Below, one piece after another: positions 1-8,089 of a stretch of DNA of 64,000 nt. The number at the start of each line of letters is the position of its first letter. Position 1 is the stretch's first letter. Below the pieces are notes generated by a model, which saw nothing but the letters and a program-made list of their open reading frames with translations, was not told the origin of the DNA and did not search any database. This DNA is from Pseudoxanthomonas sp. z9 (GTDB lineage Bacteria > Pseudomonadota > Gammaproteobacteria > Xanthomonadales > Xanthomonadaceae): the NCBI RefSeq assembly GCF_006542425.1, contig NZ_VFID01000007.1:62001-126000 (forward strand), read 5' to 3'. Position numbers and translations under genes: made by a program.

Positions 1-20
1 CCGCTGGGCCTTTCTTCCCT

Positions 21-94
21 GTAGGAGCGACGTCAGTCGCGACCGGAAATCGTCATCCCGGACGGCACTCGGTCGCGACTGACGTCGCTCCTAC
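21..94. repeat. 24-bp perfect inverted repeat (REP-like palindrome)
   Basis: Bases 21-44 and 71-94 are exact reverse complements of each other, separated by 26 bases. The arm begins GTAGGAGCGACGTCAGTCGC. It lies 13 bases past the stop of the leftward gene ending at 108, so the transcript could fold there. The form resembles the dispersed palindromes found between genes in Xanthomonadaceae, but only one copy is seen in this window. Confidence 0.8.
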
Positions 95-107
95 AAGGAA
101 AAGCCAG

Positions 108-455
108 TCAGCCGAAGAAGATGGCGGCAAGCGCGGCGACGGCGGGCATGCCCTGCACGAAGAATATCCGCCGGCTCACGCTGTAGGCGCCGTACAGCGC
201 CGCCACGACCACGCAGACGAGGAAGAACACCACCACGTTCCACTGCTGGCTGAGCAGGCCCCACAGCAGGCCGGCGGCGAGGAAGCCGTTGTAGAGACCC
301 TGGTTGGCTGCCAGCACCCGTGTGTTCGCGGCTTTCTCCGGCGTGTTGCGGAAGGTCTTCAGGCCGATCGGGCGCGTCCACAGGAACATCTCCAGCACCA
401 TGAAGTACAGATGCAACAAGGCGACCAGGAAGCTCAGCGATACGGCAATCAGCAT
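108..455 (-). CDS. DUF1304 family small membrane protein
   Basis: The product is a 115-residue integral membrane protein of unknown function. About four hydrophobic helices are visible: the N-terminal segment beginning MLIAVSLSF, a segment near NGFLAAGLLWG, VVVFFLVCVVVAALYGAY, and a C-terminal AVAALAAIFFG. The conserved feature of the DUF1304 family, a W/T-R-rich loop followed by an N-Q-G-x-Y-N-G motif at about residues 51-57, is present. The frame stays open to a TTG at 494, but the ATG at 455 begins exactly at the first membrane helix and is preferred. Family assignment is from pattern recognition; no function is inferred. Confidence 0.8.
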   Translation of the reverse strand: MLIAVSLSFLVALLHLYFMVLEMFLWTRPIGLKTFRNTPEKAANTRVLAANQGLYNGFLAAGLLWGLLSQQWNVVVFFLVCVVVAALYGAYSVSRRIFFVQGMPAVAALAAIFFG

Positions 456-635
456 GTCTCTAATCCAGCGCGGCGGCCTCGACAGGATAGCCAAATGAGC
501 CCGTTCGCGTCGCGCGCACGTTCAGCTGGTTCCTGTTGGAGCGGGTGGCATGGCATGGACGCGAGGATGGCGTCGCGTCCGGTTTCCAGGCGTTGGTTGG
601 ACGGCCTTGCCTGTCCGACCGCCATTGTCCCCACC

Positions 636-2003
636 TCAGGCCGGCCGGCCATCGCTGGCGGCCGGCGCCGACTCCGGCAAGCGGCGCTGCGCCTGGATCA
701 CGCGCCAGGCACCCAGGGTCATGCCGGCGGCCACGCCGATGCCGACCAGGAACACCACGCTGGATCCCAGCGCGGACAGCGCCTTGTGCAACCAGACGAA
801 GCTGAGATCGCCACCGCGGTAGACCACGGTATCGATGACCGCCTTGGCCTTGTAGCGCGATTCGCGATCGACCCGGGTGTAGAGGGTTTCGCGGGCTGGC
901 TTGGCCAGCGAGAACTCACCCGCGCGGGTCGCCACCTGGACCACCCAGATCAGCGCCGGCAGCGGTGCGGCCGCCAGCAGCGCGTAGCCCAGCAGGATGG
1001 CGGTGGCCGGTATCAGCAGCAGCGGTGCGATGCCGAACCGGCGCAGCAGCCAACGGGTCAGGAACACCTGCACGAGGATGGTCAGCAGGTTCACGCCCAG
1101 GTCCAGGTTGGCGTAATACGCGGTCCGGGAAGCGTCCTGCGCCAGTTGCCGCGCGATCGCCGCCTGCTCGTTGTACAGCAGGGTACCGACGCCGACCCCG
1201 AAGAACATCAGCATCGCCAGCGAGCGCAGCAGCGGTTCCCGCCAGACCAGCCGCAGGCCGGCCAGCACCGAACCGCCCATCGCGTCCTCGCCGCTGGCCT
1301 CGCGGTTGCGCTGTTCGCGGCGCACCGCCCACGGCCGCAGGCGCAGGATGCACAGCAGGCAGAGCGCCAGGAACAGCGCCGAGACCAGCAGCAGGTTGCC
1401 CACCCCGATGCGTTCCACCAGCAGGCTGGTGATCGTCGGGCCGACCAGCGCGCCGGTGGTGCCGCCGGCGCCGATGTAGCCATAGACCTTCTTCGCGTCC
1501 TCGTTGTCGAAGACGTCGGCCATGTAGCTCCAGAACACCGAGACCGCGAACAGGTTGAACACCGCCACCCAGATGAAGAACGCCGCGCCGCGTCCCGGCA
1601 GTTCCCGGTTGAAGGCCCAATAGAAGAACCCCAGGCAGGCGATGAAGGCCAGGTACACCACCGGCAGGAACACCCGCCGCGGGTATCGCGACACCAGCGC
1701 GCCATAGATGGGCTGCAGCAGCACCATGCAGACGAAGGTGCCGGTGAACAGCACCTGCAGGGTGAAGTCCTTGAGGTCGATGCCGTGCTGCCCGGCCCAG
1801 CCGATCAACCGGGCGGGAAACACCGCCGCGACATCGCCCGAGGCGCCCATCGCGTCGCGTACCGGGCGCAGGACGTAGTAGCCGCTGAGCAGGCAGAAGA
1901 AATAAAGCAGCGACCACCACAGGGCCGGGGAATCCACGCCCAGTTGCGAAATCACCTGGCGAAAGCCGGCGGGACGGGAGGCTTCGTGAGCGGGAGAATT
2001 CAT
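636..2003 (-). CDS. 12-helix MFS-type transporter, NTP exchange transporter-like
   Basis: The product is a 455-residue inner-membrane protein with about twelve hydrophobic segments. It starts at the ATG at 2003, although the frame stays open far upstream. The N-terminal motif SGYYVLRPVRDAMG and the later CLLSGYY and TTGALVGP segments resemble bacterial proteins annotated as NTP/NTP exchange (Tlc-like) or MFS transporters. The substrate cannot be read from sequence. A glycine-rich loop at about residues 170-180 (GYIGAGGTTGALVG) is typical of such carriers. The C-terminus is a charged cytoplasmic tail. It is divergent from the GMC oxidoreductase at 2229, sharing a 225-bp gap. Confidence 0.75.
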   Translation of the reverse strand: MNSPAHEASRPAGFRQVISQLGVDSPALWWSLLYFFCLLSGYYVLRPVRDAMGASGDVAAVFPARLIGWAGQHGIDLKDFTLQVLFTGTFVCMVLLQPIYGALVSRYPRRVFLPVVYLAFIACLGFFYWAFNRELPGRGAAFFIWVAVFNLFAVSVFWSYMADVFDNEDAKKVYGYIGAGGTTGALVGPTITSLLVERIGVGNLLLVSALFLALCLLCILRLRPWAVRREQRNREASGEDAMGGSVLAGLRLVWREPLLRSLAMLMFFGVGVGTLLYNEQAAIARQLAQDASRTAYYANLDLGVNLLTILVQVFLTRWLLRRFGIAPLLLIPATAILLGYALLAAAPLPALIWVVQVATRAGEFSLAKPARETLYTRVDRESRYKAKAVIDTVVYRGGDLSFVWLHKALSALGSSVVFLVGIGVAAGMTLGAWRVIQAQRRLPESAPAASDGRPA

Positions 2004-2228
2004 GCGGATTGCCGTCGCCTGGCCGCCGGGATGGGAAGGACGGGCACTGCGGCCGGCGTCACGCGCGCAAGGTATCCGATGCACTGCAACATCGCCAGCG
2101 TTTTCCGGCGCCACAACGTTCCATCGGTGCGAAGCAAGGTCGCCATCGCCCCGCCCGCGCAGCTCCCGCCGAGCATTTGCTCTATCCCCGCCCGATAGCG
2201 TCGACTCATTCCCGTTGCAGGCCCTCGC

Positions 2229-3830
2229 GTGTACGACTACATCATCATCGGCGCCGGCTCGGCCGGCTGCGTGCTCGCCAACCGCCTCTCCGAAGATCCC
2301 GCCTGCCGCGTGCTGCTGCTGGAAGCCGGTCCCCGCGACTGGCATCCCTTCATCCACATGCCGGCCGGACTGGCCAAACTGGTCGGCCAGAAGGGCGTGA
2401 ACTGGAACTACGACACCGTGCCGGAGACGCAACTCGATGGCCGGCGCCTGTGGTGGCCGCGCGGCAAGGTACTCGGCGGCTCCAGCTCGATCAACGCGAT
2501 GTGCTACGTGCGCGGCGTGCCGGCGGATTACGACGGCTGGGATGCGGCGGGCGCCGATGGCTGGGACTGGCAGGGCGTGCTTCCCTACTTCAAGCGCTCC
2601 GAGCGCAACAGCCGCGGTGCCGACGCGCTGCACGGCGCCGAGGGGCCGCTGTACGTGTCCGACCTGCGCTACACCAATCCGCTGTCGTCAGCCTTCATCG
2701 AGGCGGGACAGCAGGCTGGCTACTCCCGCAACGACGATTTCAACGGGCCGCGGCAGCCGGGCTTCGGTTTCTACCAGGTCACCCAGAAGGACGGCGCGCG
2801 TTGTTCCTCGGCCGTGGCCTACCTGCATCCGGTGCGGCACCGCTCGAATCTGGAAGTCTTCACCGGCACCCTGGCCCGCCGCATCCTGATCGAGAACGGT
2901 CGCGCGGTCGGCGTGGCCTATGCCCATCGGGGCCGCGAGATACGGGTACGCGCCGAGCAGGAAGTACTGCTGTCCGGAGGCGCGATCAACTCGCCGCAGT
3001 TGCTGATGCTGTCCGGCGTCGGACCGGCCGATCACCTGCGCGAGCGCGGCATCACGGTACAGATGGATGCACCGCAGGTCGGCCTGAACCTGCAGGATCA
3101 CCTGGACATCTGCACGCTGCGGCATTCGATCCGGCCGGTCACCTACGACCGTACCAGCGAGTTGAAGACGGCCTTCGACTATTTCCTGCGCGGGCATCGC
3201 GGCCCCGGCACCAGCAACATCGCCGAAGCCGGCGCATTCGTGCGCTCGTCGCTGGCGCGCGATCCGCAAGCCGATATCCAGTTGCATTTCGTGCCGGCCA
3301 TGCTCGACGACCACGGCCGGCATCGCCTGGACGGCGATGGCTACACGCTGCATGCCTGCTTCCTCCGCCCGCGCAGCCGTGGCCGCATCCGCCTGGAGGA
3401 CGCGGATGCGCGCACCCCGGCGCGCATCGAGGCCAACTACCTGAGCGATCCGGAAGGCTTCGATCTGAAGATGATGATCGAATGCGCACGGCTGTCGCGT
3501 GAGTTGTTCGCCCAGCGCGCGTTCGACGACTACCGCGGCGCGCCGATCTTCCCGGTCCGCGACGATCTGGACGACGCCGGGCTGGCGGCGTTCGTGCGCG
3601 CAAAGGCCGAGACGGTCTATCACCCGGTCGGCACCTGCCGGATGGGCAACGACGGCAACGCAGTGGTGGATCCGCAGCTGCGCGTGAACGGCATCGGCGG
3701 ACTGCGGGTGATCGATGCCTCGGTGATGCCCACCCTCATCGGCGGCAATACCAACGCACCGACAATGATGATTGCCGAACGTGCCGCCGACCTCATCCGT
3801 GGGCACGATCTCCTCCGCGCTTCGCGCTGA
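2229..3830 (+). CDS. GMC family FAD-dependent oxidoreductase (choline dehydrogenase-like)
   Basis: The 533-residue product is a glucose-methanol-choline oxidoreductase, which oxidises an alcohol using FAD. The Rossmann GxGxxG motif is at residues 8-13 (GAGSAG), followed by the E of LLLEAGP. A GMC signature GGSSSINAM lies near residue 89, and SGGAINSPQLLMLSGVGP is the second signature. The catalytic His is in YHPVGTCRMG (about H465), with the partner Asn in GGNTNAPT (about 505-512). It starts at GTG 2229; the Shine-Dalgarno sequence is weak. The size equals that of BetA, but no betaine aldehyde dehydrogenase is nearby, so the substrate is open: choline, or another primary alcohol. Confidence 0.9.
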   Translation: MYDYIIIGAGSAGCVLANRLSEDPACRVLLLEAGPRDWHPFIHMPAGLAKLVGQKGVNWNYDTVPETQLDGRRLWWPRGKVLGGSSSINAMCYVRGVPADYDGWDAAGADGWDWQGVLPYFKRSERNSRGADALHGAEGPLYVSDLRYTNPLSSAFIEAGQQAGYSRNDDFNGPRQPGFGFYQVTQKDGARCSSAVAYLHPVRHRSNLEVFTGTLARRILIENGRAVGVAYAHRGREIRVRAEQEVLLSGGAINSPQLLMLSGVGPADHLRERGITVQMDAPQVGLNLQDHLDICTLRHSIRPVTYDRTSELKTAFDYFLRGHRGPGTSNIAEAGAFVRSSLARDPQADIQLHFVPAMLDDHGRHRLDGDGYTLHACFLRPRSRGRIRLEDADARTPARIEANYLSDPEGFDLKMMIECARLSRELFAQRAFDDYRGAPIFPVRDDLDDAGLAAFVRAKAETVYHPVGTCRMGNDGNAVVDPQLRVNGIGGLRVIDASVMPTLIGGNTNAPTMMIAERAADLIRGHDLLRASR

Positions 3831-4007
3831 ATCCGCGGCTGAAATGCCTGCTCAGGGAGCTGAACAGGGCGCGTCAAAAATGCGACGGACAACACTCGGA
3901 TCTTCAACTAGATGAACGACATGCGTGCGGAAGTTGCCGCCATTTGTGCAATCTGAAACAGCAACGTTATTATCGCGTCCAGCAACCGTTGCGCAGGCGA
4001 TCAGTAC

Positions 4008-5390
4008 ATGAAGAAGAAGGTAACTCGGCGGCCGTTGCGCCCGTTCCGCATTGGGCTGCTCGGACTGCTGATACCTCTGACGCTGGCTTCCACGGCCCAG
4101 ACGCCACCTGCCGGCACCGCCGGCGCAGTCTCGCCGGCCCCGGCCGCCGCGACTCCGGTTCCCGCCGCTCAGGCCACCACGGTTGCCGCCGCGACCGCAT
4201 CGGCACCCGCGCTTGCGCCGGGTTTCGACGTCGCGCGCTTCGAGGCGATGGCGCAACAGCTGACCCTGGGCGAACGCGTTCCCGGTCTGGCCCTGGCAAT
4301 CGTTCACAACGGCCGCGTACTGACGGCGAAGGGCTATGGCGTCACCGACGTCAGCGCGCCGCAGACGATCGACGGGCACACCGTGTTCCGGCTGGCATCG
4401 CTCTCCAAGGCGTTCGCCGGGACCCTGGCCGGCCTGCTGGTCAACGACGGCTCGTTGCGCTGGGACAGCCGGGTGGCCGACTACGTACCGAACTTCCGCC
4501 TCAGTGATCCCATGGCCACGCGCCAGGTGACCGTGGCGGATCTGCTGAGCCACCGGGTTGGTCTACAGGCCCACAACGCCTTCGACCGCGACATCGAGGG
4601 CAATGCCGACTATTACGCGGTGACCCAGAAGCTGGCCTACGCACCGATGAGTTGCGTGCCCGGCCAGTGCTACGCCTACCAGAACGTCGCCTTCAGCGTG
4701 TTCGGCGACGTCGTGTTCGCCGCCACCGGCGGCTTCTACGAGCAGGCCGTCGACAAGCGCATCTTCAAGCCGCTGGGCATGAACGATGCCAGCCTGGGCC
4801 TGGAAGGCATCGAGAACAGCGCGCGCTGGGCGCGTCCGCACGTGCGCAGCCGCAATGGCTGGGTCGCACTGACGCCCAAGCCCACCTACTACCGTCTGGC
4901 CCCGGCGGCCGGCGTCAACGCCAGCATCAGCGATATGGCGCAGTGGCTGGTCGCGCAGACCGGACATCGCCAGGACGTGCTGCCCGCGCCGCTGCTGGCC
5001 ACGCTGCATGCCTCGCTGGTGTCCACGCCGGGCGAAATGCGCGCCGGCTGGCGCCGCGATCGCATCTATTCCGCCGGCTATGCGCTGGGCTGGCGCGTGT
5101 TCGACTACGCCAGCCACCCGGTGGTCTTCCACGCCGGCGCCGTGCAGGGTTATCGCGGCATGGTCGCGCTGGTGCCCGAGCGCGACCTGGGCATCGCCAT
5201 CCTCTGGAACAGCGACAGCTCGGTGCCGTCCGGCCTGCTGCCGACGATCCTGGACCGCGCGATGGGCCTGCCGCCGCAGCAGTGGCTGGACACGCCGATG
5301 GATACCAGCGATCTGCTGATGGCCGATTCGCCGCAGCCGGACAACAAGAGCGGCGCCGCCGCCAGCCAGGCCACTGCGTCGCCGCGCTGA
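4008..5390 (+). CDS. Secreted serine hydrolase, class C beta-lactamase family
   Basis: The 460-residue protein has the class C beta-lactamase / penicillin-binding fold. The catalytic S131-L-S-K134 is the SxxK motif, Y224-Q-N226 is the YxN motif, and H375-A-G377 replaces KTG as in many esterase and peptidase members. The N-terminus (MKKKVTRRPLR, then a leucine-rich stretch ending LASTAQ) is a signal peptide, followed by a long Ala/Pro linker to residue 70. It probably acts in the periplasm. The HxG motif and lack of resistance context suggest an esterase or D-amino-acid peptidase rather than a true cephalosporinase. It is followed by a GC hairpin at 5419-5442. Confidence 0.85.
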   Translation: MKKKVTRRPLRPFRIGLLGLLIPLTLASTAQTPPAGTAGAVSPAPAAATPVPAAQATTVAAATASAPALAPGFDVARFEAMAQQLTLGERVPGLALAIVHNGRVLTAKGYGVTDVSAPQTIDGHTVFRLASLSKAFAGTLAGLLVNDGSLRWDSRVADYVPNFRLSDPMATRQVTVADLLSHRVGLQAHNAFDRDIEGNADYYAVTQKLAYAPMSCVPGQCYAYQNVAFSVFGDVVFAATGGFYEQAVDKRIFKPLGMNDASLGLEGIENSARWARPHVRSRNGWVALTPKPTYYRLAPAAGVNASISDMAQWLVAQTGHRQDVLPAPLLATLHASLVSTPGEMRAGWRRDRIYSAGYALGWRVFDYASHPVVFHAGAVQGYRGMVALVPERDLGIAILWNSDSSVPSGLLPTILDRAMGLPPQQWLDTPMDTSDLLMADSPQPDNKSGAAASQATASPR

Positions 5391-5418
5391 GATTTTCCAG
5401 CCCGCGTTGTGTTCCGTC

Positions 5419-5442
5419 CACGCCCCGCAACCGCGGGGCGTG
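5419..5442. terminator. Intergenic GC hairpin between convergent genes
   Basis: A 10-bp perfect stem (5419-5428 with 5433-5442) closes a 4-base loop, AACC. It lies 28 bases after the serine hydrolase stop and 22 bases after the stop of the convergent SRPBCC gene. The following TTCGTTCC is only a weak U-tract, so it is probably a terminator or transcript end-protector usable in both directions. Confidence 0.6.
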
Positions 5443-5463
5443 TTCGTTCCGGGGCGGATTCCG

Positions 5464-6003
5464 TCAGCGGGCGGGCGTCCGCTCCAACAGCGTCTTGAGC
5501 CGGGCCAGACCGCGCTCGTAGTCGGCGCCGATCATGCGGTCGAACAGCAGGCCGAACCAGCGCGATATCGGGTTGTAGCCGTGCTCGGTGTCAAAGGCCC
5601 AGGTCAGCCGGGTCGCGTTGCCGCCCTCGGCCACCAGCGTGTAGGTGGCGATGGAAGGATGGCCACCGAAATCCAGGGCGACGACCACCTGCTCCGGCGC
5701 GCGACTGCCGGTGATCCGCTGGCTGCCGGTTCCGACCGCCTGGTTGCCGGACCAGCGCATGCCGGCGCCCACGCCTTCGGCAGGGCCTTCGTAGGTGTAC
5801 TTGGCCTGCGGATCGGCGGCGAACCAGGGCGACCACTCGTTGAAGCGGCGGAACGAATTGAGGGTGGCGAACACTTCCGCCGGCGGTCGCTGGATGGTGA
5901 TGGAACGTTCGACGTGGCTGCGCGCCGGCAGCAGCAGGCTTCCGGCCACCAGCACCACGCCCAGCACGACCAAAATGCCCAGGGCCCATTTCAGCAACTT
6001 CAT
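5464..6003 (-). CDS. SRPBCC (START/polyketide cyclase-like) membrane-anchored protein
   Basis: The 179-residue product begins with one hydrophobic helix (about residues 5-25, LLKWALGILVVLGVVLVAG) that anchors the remainder outside the cytoplasm. It continues with an SRPBCC domain: SITIQRPPAEVFATLNSFRRFNEWSPW is the family's typical opening, and the end has the long C-terminal helix. SRPBCC domains bind hydrophobic ligands; the ligand is unknown. The start at 6003 is well supported by GGAGGA seven bases upstream. It is convergent with the serine hydrolase. Confidence 0.85.
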   Translation of the reverse strand: MKLLKWALGILVVLGVVLVAGSLLLPARSHVERSITIQRPPAEVFATLNSFRRFNEWSPWFAADPQAKYTYEGPAEGVGAGMRWSGNQAVGTGSQRITGSRAPEQVVVALDFGGHPSIATYTLVAEGGNATRLTWAFDTEHGYNPISRWFGLLFDRMIGADYERGLARLKTLLERTPAR

Positions 6004-6044
6004 GTCATTCCTCCGCTTCGACGGCCGCCAGCTTAATCCCGCGC

Positions 6045-6083
6045 AAAAAAAAACTCTCCCCCTGCTGGGCACAGGGAGAGAGT
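6045..6083 (-). terminator. Rho-independent terminator of the H1-like gene
   Basis: On the minus strand a 12-bp stem (6072-6083 with 6053-6064, one G-U pair) closes a 7-base loop and is followed by nine T residues (6045-6053). It lies 30 bases past the stop of the histone H1-like gene. Confidence 0.9.
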
Positions 6084-6112
6084 CTGATGGATACGGCTAA
6101 TCGGGGTTTGGC

Positions 6113-6562
6113 TTAGATCAGCGGAGCCGGGGTGGCCGGCAGCGCGACCGGAGCCGCTTTCTTCTTGGACTTGCGGGCAGGCTTCTTGGCGGCCTTCTTC
6201 GCAGCCTTCTTGGCCGGCTTCTTGGCAGCCTTCTTGGCGGCCTTCTTCACGGTCTTCTTGGCAGCCTTCTTGGTGGCCTTCTTGGCAGCCTTCTTCGCAG
6301 CCTTCTTGGCGGGCTTGCGGGCGACCTTCTTGGCAGCCTTCTTGGTGGCCTTCTTCGCAGTCTTCTTCGCTGCCTTCTTGGCCGGCTTCTTGGCAACCTT
6401 CTTGGCAGCCTTCTTCACGGTCTTCTTGGCGGCCTTCTTGGTGACCTTCTTGGCAGCCTTCTTGGCGGCCTTCTTCACGGTCTTCTTGGCGGCTGCCTTC
6501 TTGGTCGCCTTCTTGGCGGCCTTCTTGGCAGGTTTCTTCTTAGCAGCTTTCTTCATTGCCAT
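6113..6562 (-). CDS. Histone H1-like Lys/Ala-rich DNA-binding protein
   Basis: The 149-residue protein is almost wholly built of KKAAKK, KKPAKK and KKTVKK repeats and ends in a short neutral tail (PVALPATPAPLI). This is the composition of bacterial histone H1-like proteins such as AlgP and Hc1-type tails, which bind DNA without a fixed fold. The start at 6562 has GAGGAG eight bases before it; the upstream open frame is not protein-like. The repeat is also a DNA repeat, so length may vary between strains by slippage. A strong promoter candidate lies 350 bases upstream (6921-6949), implying a long leader. Confidence 0.9.
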   Translation of the reverse strand: MAMKKAAKKKPAKKAAKKATKKAAAKKTVKKAAKKAAKKVTKKAAKKTVKKAAKKVAKKPAKKAAKKTAKKATKKAAKKVARKPAKKAAKKAAKKATKKAAKKTVKKAAKKAAKKPAKKAAKKAAKKPARKSKKKAAPVALPATPAPLI

Positions 6563-6749
6563 GTGATGGCTCCTCGTCAGTGAACTTGGATTGGGTACAT
6601 CGGGGTACGACACCTCTGCCCGAAGGCAGGCCCAGTTGCGGAATTGGCCGCGGGAGTCGGACCCGCAGGCAACCGTCGACGCGCCAGGCGCGTTGAACCG
6701 GATTCTTTTGTCGGGACCCTTCTGACGTGGTCCCCTACAAATACGAAAA

Positions 6750-6776
6750 CACCCGGGTCGCCGGGCGACACGGGTG
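6750..6776 (-). other. Leader hairpin of the H1-like transcript
   Basis: A nested inverted repeat: CACCCG at 6750-6755 pairs with CGGGTG at 6771-6776, and GTCGC at 6757-6761 pairs with GCGAC at 6765-6769 around a 3-base loop. It lies within the predicted 350-nt leader of the H1-like mRNA and could affect stability or translation. Confidence 0.4.
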
Positions 6777-6920
6777 CGGAATGGATGGTGCTGGTCTTTT
6801 TTTCGGGGGAAGCGGGCCCTGCGTCCGCCGCTGCCTGGGCTGGGACGATTGGCCTTGTTGTCACTCGCGCTGTCGTATTGATCCGACTCACTCGCTTCCG
6901 CAGCACTCTCTGCTGCGCGA

Positions 6921-6949
6921 AACCTAATCACGGTTTTTGGACGTGTCAA
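6921..6949 (-). promoter_or_regulatory. Sigma-70 promoter candidate for the H1-like gene
   Basis: On the minus strand TTGACA (6944-6949) is followed by a 17-base spacer and TAGGTT (6921-6926). An A-tract (AAAAAAATTT) lies about 11-20 bases upstream of the -35 box, as in an UP element. Transcription would start near 6914. Confidence 0.55.
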
Positions 6950-7274
6950 CACCTCGGCGAAATTTTTTTGGGGCCGCCGCCGCCGCCTGCCCGCCGGGAT
7001 GGCGGCGAACGAGGATGGGAAATCGCGGTAACGGATCCCGCCAGCAATGTCGGCGCTGAAGCGGCAAGAAAAAAAAAGCGCAAAAACGAGCGTTTTTTTG
7101 ACATGCCTTCGCGTGATGCGGAATCCGGATCATGATTCGCACTCCCCGCGACAGCATCGCGAAGGTGGCGGCTGAGGGCTAAACGGCACCTAAAAATTTT
7201 TCCGCCGGACGGTCCGGTTTGGGGCGGCGCACAAGCCCGATTGCGCGGATCTGCGCAAAAAAAATCCGCTTTCG

Positions 7275-7292
7275 CGACCGCCTTCGCGGTCG
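7275..7292 (-). terminator. Terminator-like hairpin with U-tract in intergenic region
   Basis: A 7-bp perfect stem (7275-7281 with 7286-7292) closes a CTTC/GAAG loop. On the minus strand it is followed, after ten bases that can extend the pairing, by eight T residues (7257-7264). No gene upstream on that strand needs it, since gcvH has its own terminator. Confidence 0.4.
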
Positions 7293-7497
7293 TCCGACGA
7301 CGCTTCGACGACGTCGGATGGATGGCCGACGATGCATGCCGGCATCCGTCTGGCGGCATCGCCGGTCGCGTCCGGCACCGTCGTCGGCACCGTTCGCGTC
7401 GACGAGCGGATCGCCCGCGGCGAGGCATGGAAGAAAACCATCGACGGAATTCCGTCACCCGGCTCCGGACGCCGCGCTCCCGATTCACCTGCATCGC

Positions 7498-7533
7498 GCC
7501 TCCCGTCCGTCATGACGTTGCCGGACGGGAGGC
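7498..7533. other. 12-bp inverted repeat beside the gcvH terminator
   Basis: GCCTCCCGTCCG at 7498-7509 is exactly complementary to 7522-7533 around a 12-base loop. It abuts the A-run 7534-7542 that forms the U-tract of the gcvH terminator, so two strong hairpins flank one homopolymer. Confidence 0.6.
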
Positions 7534-7564
7534 AAAAAAAAACCGGCCGCGCGAGGCGGCCGGT
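7534..7564 (-). terminator. Rho-independent terminator of gcvT-gcvH
   Basis: On the minus strand ACCGGCCGC at 7564-7556 pairs with 7550-7542 around a 5-base loop and runs directly into nine T residues. It ends 25 bases beyond the gcvH stop. Confidence 0.92.
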
Positions 7565-7588
7565 CCAGGCTGGGTGAAGATGCCGGAC

Positions 7589-7984
7589 TCAGTGGTCCTC
7601 GTCTTCCAGCAGCTCGGCGTAGTCGTCGGGGGACAGCAGCTCGTTGAGCTGCTCCGGCTCCTCGGCTTCCACCACGAAGATCCAGCCTTCGCCATAGGCA
7701 TCCTCGTTGATGGTTTCGGGCTTGTCGGCCAGCGCCGCGTTGACCTCGATCACCTTGCCGGTGACCGGGCTGTACACGTCGGACGCCGCCTTCACCGACT
7801 CGACCACGGCGCTGGCGTTGCCGGCCTCGACGCGGTCGCCGACGTTCGGCAGTTCGACATAGACGAGGTCGCCGAGCAGGCCCTGCGCGTGATCGGAAAT
7901 GCCGACGGTGACGCGGCGATCGCCTTCAGCGCGGGCCCACTCGTGGGACTTCAGGAATTTGAGATCGCCGGGAATCTCGCTCAT
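7589..7984 (-). CDS. gcvH: Glycine cleavage system H protein
   Basis: The 131-residue lipoyl carrier of the glycine cleavage complex shuttles the aminomethyl group between GcvP, GcvT and Lpd. The lipoylated lysine is K65 in the motif ESVKAASD. The N-terminus ([10 protein letters not shown]) and the hybrid-motif region ([19 protein letters not shown]) match the family, and the length is standard. It lies 105 bases downstream of gcvT on the same strand, and a strong terminator follows. GcvP is not in the window. Confidence 0.98.
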   Translation of the reverse strand: MSEIPGDLKFLKSHEWARAEGDRRVTVGISDHAQGLLGDLVYVELPNVGDRVEAGNASAVVESVKAASDVYSPVTGKVIEVNAALADKPETINEDAYGEGWIFVVEAEEPEQLNELLSPDDYAELLEDEDH

Positions 7985-8058
7985 GTTGGCTACTCCGGAT
8001 TTGTAACGGGTGGGCGGGAAAGAGGACGCTAGTTTAGCTGCTTATGCCGGGCATGAAA

Positions 8059-8082
8059 GTGGCCCGGCCGAAGCCGGGCCAC
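8059..8082. other. Hairpin between gcvT and gcvH
   Basis: A perfect 10-bp stem (8059-8068 with 8073-8082) closes a CGAA/TTCG tetraloop just past the gcvT stop. On the minus strand only TTT follows. It may attenuate, protect or process the transcript between the two genes. Confidence 0.6.
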
Positions 8083-8089
8083 CCTCGTG

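Larger units (their letters stand above)
6563..7588. other. 1-kb gene-poor intergenic region
   Basis: No convincing gene is seen between the H1-like gene and gcvH. The open frames on both strands are Arg/Pro/Ser-rich and look like translated GC-rich spacer. The stretch holds the probable H1-like promoter (6921-6949) and leader hairpins at 6750-6776 and 6899-6917. It also holds three A-runs on the plus strand (7070-7077, 7257-7264, 7534-7542) that become U-tracts on minus-strand RNA, two of them next to hairpins. It could encode small RNAs on the minus strand. Confidence 0.6.

Noticed and set aside
4008-5390. Reading the serine hydrolase as an AmpC antibiotic-resistance gene
   Set aside because: It has HAG instead of KTG, no ampR neighbour and a Pro/Ala linker; esterase or peptidase members share this pattern.
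6132-6566. Ala/Phe/Leu repeat protein on the plus strand, looking like membrane helices
   Set aside because: It is the exact antisense of the Lys/Ala repeats of the H1-like gene, which has a ribosome site, promoter and terminator.
7190-7577. Small open frames of 81-107 residues in the gap before gcvH
   Set aside because: They are Arg/Pro/Ser-rich, overlap on both strands, have no ribosome sites and contain hairpin and U-tract sequences.
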